Shown here in pieces: positions 58,227 through 64,000 of a stretch of 64,000 nucleotides of DNA. Origin of the DNA: Cyclospora cayetanensis (taxonomy: Eukaryota; Apicomplexa; Conoidasida; Eucoccidiorida; Eimeriidae); NCBI RefSeq assembly GCF_002999335.1, contig NW_020312069.1:1-64000 (forward strand). Reading direction: 5' to 3'. Both the position numbers and the translations under genes were made by a program. The notes under the pieces were generated by a model, which had not been told where the DNA came from, ran no database searches, and saw only the letters and a list, made by a program, of their open reading frames with translations. Positions within the stretch are counted from its first letter, which is position 1; each line of letters starts with the position of its first letter.

Positions 58227-61200
58227 TCACTGCGCCATCGGTGAGAGAGTCAGCAGCAGCAAGTGCAATGATAACACCACATAAAGCCAACCAAAGCGCA
58301 ACTCGCAACAGCGAAAGGGTCTGGAGCCGTAGGAGAGCCGCACAGGGTAACACGCCAAGCCACGATTCGTGAGAAGATCTAAGAAGTGCTCCCTTGTTGC
58401 TGGATCTCTGACGGTGGATGCCATCACACAGAGCCTCCTCCTCTTCTGGTCTTGCTGGTCGGGTTGCCCCTGCTGCTGCTGGTCTTCGCATCCCAACAAA
58501 AACTGCAAGGCATTCGCGAGTGTTTCGTTGAGCTTTGTATCGTACAGCAAATCGGCAGCCAGTACCACCTGAAAGGTAGCAGGAACTCCTCTCCGGTTTG
58601 CGCAGATACAGGGCCAATTGACGCTGCTCCGCGCCGTCTGCTGGTGGTGTAGCTGCTGTTCTTGCTGCTTCTGCTGCCCATCAAGGCTGTTTCGCTGCCG
58701 TTCAACGGAGAGAACCTGCTCAGTAAGGTGAGCCACCCCAGGAGCAACTTCCTCTAGGTCTAGACATCCCACCACGCAGGTGGCTGCGCGCGTTTTGCGG
58801 CTGCTGCTGTGGCTGCTGGTACTGCGAGGCGTCGCCTCTCCAGCTTGCTGGCTCTCGTCATCTGCATCAGCTGCGGCCTGTGCAGCAGCAGCAGCGCTTA
58901 CTGCCTCTCTGGACTCTGGATCCACATACACACCATTCAAACGCAAGTTGGTGCTGCAGTTCGCGACGATGGAGGGCAGCCTGTCGGTTGCGGCATAATA
59001 CTGGAAATCCTCGAGGCGCTGCACGGTGGTAACAGCTGTAAGGCCGACCCCACAGCCAATCTCCAACAGAGAAAGGCGATCTCTCCTGCTGCAGCGACTG
59101 CTGCAGCTGCTGCAGACGTTACTTCTCCCAGTGCTGACTCGACTGGCAGTCATGCTCAAGCTGCTACTTAGTTCATGCGCGGGCTCCAAAGATCCCTGCA
59201 GCTCCTGCTTTTTCTGCAGATCTAACTGCCGAGCGCTCTGCTGCGTCTGCTGCTGGTGCTCTACATAGTGAAGCAGCTGACTGATCCACGGGACTGCTGG
59301 TTGGCAGAAGAAGCCGGCTGCCGCCACTGTCTTGCCGCTAAGGTCCGTGCCGCTGGGGGGACCGCTGGCGTTGCTGAGGGTGCTGCTCTCGTTCTTGCTA
59401 CTGTTGCTGCTGTTGCTGCTGATGCTGGTGCAGCTGTTGCAGACACCCGGGCAGTAACAGGCGGCGGCGAACTGGTGGCCATACGTGGCTAGATACTCCC
59501 CCAAAAAGAGCCCTGCAGTCCACGACCTAAGCCCCAATTCATTACGTCCTGGCTGCGCACCAAGGAGCAGCACAAGCACACGCAAGCACGGCGATTAGCG
59601 GCTGCAAGTTCCGTAAACACGCGAGGAAAAATGCACATTCAGTACCCCAAACAGCCGCGGAGACAGCCGCTGGCTGAGCCCCCGCTGAGCGAAAAGGCTG
59701 CCTCCCGATAGACTCTCGACGCTCGACCACGCAAAACATCTTAGGGTGCCCGGTAAATGCCACAGGCAGCTGACGCATGCACAAGGATTCGCGCTCACAT
59801 GAACTTTGCACGTGACAAACATCTCCCCTGGCCTATCGAGGACTTGAAACGACAAGTACGCGCAGCGCATTTCTTCGTCGCGTCGCATAAGCCTGCAACA
59901 CACCCCCAGAAGCTTGCCCCCAAGCCGAAGCCGCTATTACGAAATAAGCGCCCTGTCGACTGAGCGGCGGGAAGCGCAGAAATTGGTGTGCAGCGACTAC
60001 AGTGTGTGCAGGCATACGCGAAAACGGCGTCGCAGAAGGAGTCGGTCAGGGGGAGTTGCAGCAGCTCAGCTGCAGTGTAGAGACACTTGAGCAGCCGCTG
60101 TAAGTAGGAAGCTGGAGGCGGATACTGCTTTAACGGAGGCTGCTCGAGGACCTCTCGAACGAAGCGCTCCTGAAGCTGCAGCAACAGCACCAGCAAGTAA
60201 GTCCGTATGGAGGGGGAGGGGAGAGACGGGGGAGGGGTGGGGGCGGGTTTAGAAGCTCACAAACCAAGCGATCCAGCAGGAAGCACAGCCCGCAAGTGTA
60301 TGCCACTGTTACCACAACCGAACAAATCGCTTCCCTGCAGCGAAGTGCTGCGCAGGCTTGGCTTGCCTGCTGGACGTCTTAGGAAAATGTAGGCCTTACT
60401 TACCAGGGGTTCTCTAATGATGGCGAACTGGATACAGAGGGGTATCACGCGGTGCAGCGGTGCGGCTCTCGCAATTCTTCTTTTAATGATTTGCAGCAAG
60501 AGCAGCTGAGCCGCAGGTGAGAGGGGGCGGTGCTGATGTTGCAACAGCAGCTGCTGCACCTGTTTCTGGTGCTGCTGCTGCTGTGCTGCGTCCACAAGGG
60601 CCTCTTCCTCATCGTAGGATAGCGCATTGTCAGGCACCGCCCCTTCAGGCTCTGGAGTTTGCTGCTGTGGGTTCTGCTGCTGCAGCAACAGCCGCCGCTG
60701 CTGCAGGAGCACTTGCTGCCGCTCGTGTTGCAGTGTTGAAACTTTGTCCGCTGCCAGCTCCAGCACCTCCTCTATTGTTTCTGCTTGAAATGGGAGAACA
60801 ACTTTGGGCGCCACGTGGCATGTGCAGTCGCACGGATTCATAGAACTGCTGCTACCGTCGTTGCTTGCACAGTTGCAGAGCAAACATGCAGCCGCAGTAG
60901 CAACTGCAGCCGCAGCTGCTGCTGCGGCAGAGGCGGATGGAAGGCACTCATCTTCGTCGCTACAGTCGCTCGACGCCTTCTGAGAAGGTGTCAACGGGGA
61001 AGCGAATCCACTTCGCGGGGAAAGCAGCTGCTGCTCTTGCTGCTGCACGATCAGCAGCTGCTGCTGATCGTGGGCATGCTGCTCCAGTAAGGCGCGCGTC
61101 AGCGGCTGTTGCTGCTGTTGCTGCTGTTGCTGCTGTTGCTGCAACTGCGCCTTGTCCCTAGCCATCCTCTTGAAACTCAAGGCACATGCAGAGCTGTTGA

Positions 61201-61441
61201 TGCAGCATCCACTGCTGCTGCACTTCGCGCTGCCGCTACTGGGGTTGCAGCGCGTGAGCTGCGCTGGGCATGGCTGCTGAGGAGGAGGGCCGTTGCCTAA
61301 GACCCTTAAGATTTGGCTTTTCACAGCAGCGAACGCCACAGCGCAAAGCCGAGAGATACGCGCTGCCCACTCTTCCACAACGAAGGCAGCGATAACGGAG
61401 GGCGGCAAAAGTCTATGCTGGTGCCTTCGTGTGTGTACCAA
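58227..61441 (-). CDS. eEF2-lysine methyltransferase-like protein (FAM86/EEF2KMT type)
   Basis: SAM-dependent methyltransferase of family 16; relatives methylate a lysine of elongation factor 2. The 5' exon (about 61420-60404) carries a helical start (VEEWAARISRLCAVAFAAVK), long poly-Q and poly-A runs, an acidic DCSDEDE patch and ends at GTAAGT. It joins in phase to 60175 onward: LQERFVREVLEQPPLKQY and SYLQRLLKCLYTAAELL, matching the FAM86 N-terminal domain (HPPSVKYARCFLSELI). A short exon near 59890-59820 (YLSFQVLDRPGEMFVTC) is likely but its phase is not settled. The last large exon starts at 59552: LGLRSWTAGLFLGEYLATYG (GLVTWDAALYLAEW in FAM86), SAM motif LLEIGCGVGLTAV, poly-Q inserts, VVLAADLLYDTKL, VMASTVRDPATREHFLDLL (AFTVRNPETCQLF). 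The hydrophobic C-terminal end to 58227 is unusual and may be read-through past a missed donor. The start codon is not identified. Confidence 0.68.
60990..61145. repeat. CAG/CTG repeats coding poly-Q
   Basis: TTGCTGCTG runs on the plus strand encode about 12 consecutive Gln plus nearby Gln clusters in the minus-strand methyltransferase exon. Other CAG clusters in the same gene lie at 58620-58680, 59050-59120, 59395-59440 and 60540-60720. Confidence 0.9.
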
Positions 61442-62329
61442 TGTTGGGAATGTGTGTTCTGAGTGTGTGTGTATGTGTTGTGGGTGGGTGTGTAGTTGTA
61501 CAAGGGCTAATACTGAAGCTGCGTGCCGCCGTCTGTGCCTGGGGAAAAATGCAGCTCTTACCGCACTATTGAGACAGCATTAACGGCAGATGCAATACGG
61601 ACGGCAATAGAAGCACAGCCACGCGGAAGGTCACCGGAGTTACTTCTTTGAGCTGAAACCCCGCCTCAGGCGCCGCCGTGTCTCTACACCCCAGTGTAGT
61701 AGGATCGGCAGCAGCCACCGCGTGTGACCTCGACTAAAAAATCAAACACTGCGTGTGCTTGAATAACAGAAGATGGACCGCGACGCTTCTATTCCCCCCG
61801 GAGGTGCGGCAAGGTCCTTAGAGGCCTCATCGAGTGCTGCTTTATGCTAGGCTGGCAGCAGCAGCAGCAGCAGCAGCAGCCGCTGCCGCTGCAGGCAGCA
61901 GCAGCCTCTTGCAGCAGCGGCAGCCTCTGGTGTTGCCTCCGGCGATCTGGGCTCTGTGTTTTGCCTTACTTGCTGCTGAATCTGCAGAGAATTTCGACAT
62001 TAGCTCCTTTGAGCTCGGGTGTATGCTCATGCGCCGTGGCCAGGGATTTGAGGTCTAGGCTTACCAATTAACATACTACCCCTCTCTCTCCGGTGCATGC
62101 GCTCTCCTGCCCGGCTCCTCCTGCCATTTCTCAACTCCCACTTGAATTTAGGCCTAATCGCGCCTCGCCTACGCTCGCTTGGCGCATATTGGACGAGCAG
62201 CGGCAGCACCGATACAAACACAGCCCCCTTTCAGCAGCAACAGCAGCAGCAACGCCCGTTTCTGCGCAGCCATATCTTTCGGACAGATCGCAGATTGCAC
62301 CATCAGACCAGCGGGAGCCTCAAACCGAG
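61442..62329. other. Intergenic region between divergent genes
   Basis: Contains a TGTGTG run at about 61450-61495 and a CAG run at 61857-61880 that opens frames on both strands without other coding support. It probably holds the promoters of the methyltransferase and the poly(A)-binding protein. Confidence 0.45.
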
Positions 62330-64000
62330 ATGGAATCAACAGCGCCAGCAACTGCAGCAGCGCCTGCAGCAGCAGCAGCACCCCCAACTGGTGCCGTACC
62401 GGCTGCAGCAGCATCGCCTGCAGCGGCACTGGCAGCAGCTTCCCCGTCCGCTGCAGCGATTGCAAAGTGTGATCCGGTGTCAGCAGATAGCAAGAGTGCA
62501 GGTTAGCGGCTGTTTCGTCTGCCGTGTCGCTAGGATTGCAGATGCTAACTAGGGGTCTCATAGGCGGGCGATCTCGAAAGGATGTCTTACGCCTTTGGCT
62601 TCTCGAACTGTGTGTTTCTGTGTGCAATTTTTTGCGTGGCAGAGGCTGTGGTGTCTGGTTTCGACCAAGAGTGGGCTGAGCTGCAGAAGCTGCAAGTAGG
62701 CGGCCTCAAAACGTCTTGCGATGGCATCCTACCCTGTGCCTCCACCTCTTCATCCCCTTAAGTGGCAGCAGCTCTCGCAGCAGGCGAGGGTGTGGAGGTT
62801 CTATGGCCATTACATATTGCATGGCTGCGTCTTCTGCTGCTGCGGTGCATGCATTCCAGGATTTACAGGAAGACGCAGAGTTCGGCTCTCTGCTGCAGCC
62901 CGGAGAAGGCGCTGCAGCAGACAGTGCAGCAGCCGCCGCCGCTGCTGCAACGGATGCAGACAAGCGGTCTGTGTATGTCGGCAATGTGGGTAGCTCTGCT
63001 AACGTTGGGAGTGATGCGGCCCTGCATTTAGTCTGCGGAAGTTGCTCATTGGGTGTACCTGCGTCTTCCTGGGGCGCATGTGCATGCATACATGCACATG
63101 CACGGAGGATCTGCAATGGTATTTTCAAGGATGCATACGTTTTTTGCAGGTCGATTATTCAGCGACGCCAGCTGATTTGCAGGAGCACTTCAAGGGTTGC
63201 GGGCAAATAAATCGCATCACGATCATGGTTGATAAGTTTACCGGCCACCCAAAGGGTCAGTGGCTGCCCTTAGCAGCGGCGATATTTTTTGCTGCTGCCT
63301 CTCAGCGGGGGTTGCTGGTGGGGTGCGGAGCAACGACGGCAAGATGGCGTGACGGCTGGTGTTGCAGGGGAGGGCTGCTGCTGCTGCCTTCGCTGGTAGG
63401 GCGCCGCATGCTCACCGAGTTGCGCTGCCTGCTGCCGCTGCAGGATACGCATACATCGAATTTACCTCCGAGGTTGCTGCTCAACACGCCGTCCTGCTCT
63501 CCGATTCGACATTGAAGGACAGGCAGATCAAGGCAAGCGCGCACGGCTGCCCTTTGTCGAGCGAGCACTGCACGCGTGGGTGAAAGCTTGTGCGTGGATT
63601 GCACGAGAGAGGCCCCCCTTTTTGCTGGGTGTGTCTTGACAGGTCGTGTCCAAGCGGAAGAATATTCCAGGAATGTCTCGAGGCCGAGGGGGCGGGTGGA
63701 GACCTCGAGGGGGGCCCCTTCCTTTCAGAGGGAGGTGGGTGTTTGGGTGGCACGGCCTGAGCAACGGGGGTGGTAGGGGGGAGTGCAGGAGGCAGTGGAG
63801 GCGTTCGCCTCGGTGACTTGGTGGCTGCATGCGTGCTTGCTCCGGTGTGCCCCTGTAGTCGACTTTAGCCTCTTGTAACTCCTCTGGGTTCGCTTCGCAT
63901 GCATCGCCGAGCGGCCCCAAGATACACGTAAAAGGCCGTGTGCAAAGGGACAGGGGTTTCGTGAACCTATGTGGGTGTTTCCTCGTGAAAATGTACGTAT
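62330..64000 (+). CDS. Nuclear poly(A)-binding protein, PABPN1/PABP2 type (3' end beyond window)
   Basis: Binds poly(A) tails in the nucleus and stimulates poly(A) polymerase. Exons in phase: 62330-62501 (ATG; Ala/Pro-rich), 62643-62695 ([14 protein letters not shown]), 62860-62985 ([16 protein letters not shown], poly-[10 protein letters not shown]), 63150-63255 ([34 protein letters not shown]), 63444-63532 ([23 protein letters not shown]), 63643 onward ([28 protein letters not shown]). This matches the single RRM, the preceding short coiled segment and the RG-rich tail of PABPN1. The intron 63533-63642 uses a GC donor (AAG|GCAAGC). A GTGGGT donor at about 63735 suggests another exon beyond the window; otherwise the frame runs to a TGA near 63830. 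The poly-Ala stretch echoes the polyalanine N-terminus of animal PABPN1. Confidence 0.9.

Overview
The window looks like nuclear DNA of a coccidian apicomplexan, most likely Eimeria. Genes are broken into many short exons with microsatellite-filled introns. Coding exons carry long CAG/CAA runs (poly-Q, poly-A, poly-S), TGCATGC runs are common, and repeat-dense blocks alternate with repeat-poor blocks, as described for Eimeria chromosomes. I built gene models by hand from splice sites, reading phase and family motifs. No alignment or search was run, so several 5' and 3' ends are provisional.

Layout. 0.2-4.6 kb (-): Vps39/Vam6-like vacuolar sorting subunit, running off the left edge. 7.3-10.5 kb (+): GTP cyclohydrolase I, first step of folate synthesis, all six exons resolved. 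13.6-19.2 kb (+): Ulp1/SENP SUMO protease with a poly-Q N-terminus and a complete catalytic set. 21.0-24.0 kb (+): unidentified coiled-coil gene. 25.2-25.5 kb (-): small basic protein, divergent from the next gene. 25.8-34.25 kb (+): membrane-anchored cyclic nucleotide phosphodiesterase. 42.5-45.1 kb (-): unidentified helical-repeat-like protein. 46.0-50.6 kb (+): eIF2 gamma, 11 exons, 464 codons, apparently complete. 52.0-53.4 kb (-): lysine/glutamine-rich unknown. 54.75 kb (-): tRNA-Leu(CAG). 55.5-56.8 kb (-): single-exon unknown. 58.2-61.4 kb (-): eEF2KMT/FAM86-type methyltransferase with a large poly-Q extension. 62.3 kb to the right edge (+): nuclear poly(A)-binding protein (PABPN1/PABP2 type).

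The repeat-poor blocks are where retroelement fossils sit. The clearest is at 38.6-41.9 kb (+). Read across frames it shows, in order, a weak protease trace, reverse transcriptase, RNase H, integrase zinc domain, integrase core, integrase tail and a chromodomain, i.e. a decayed Ty3/Gypsy chromovirus. A second integrase fossil lies on the minus strand at 24.06-24.75 kb and a possible RNase H fossil at 20.0-20.25 kb (-). The longest open frames in these stretches are misleading, including one antisense to the integrase.

The genes are unrelated housekeeping functions (trafficking, folate, SUMO, cyclic nucleotide signalling, translation, RNA 3' ends); I see no operon-like or cluster logic. Other notable points are two well-supported GC-AG introns, a dispersed ~180-bp repeat that preserves a peptide-like frame in both copies, an excess of the palindrome GGGGCCCC, and a decoy zinc-motif sequence inside a GTP cyclohydrolase intron.
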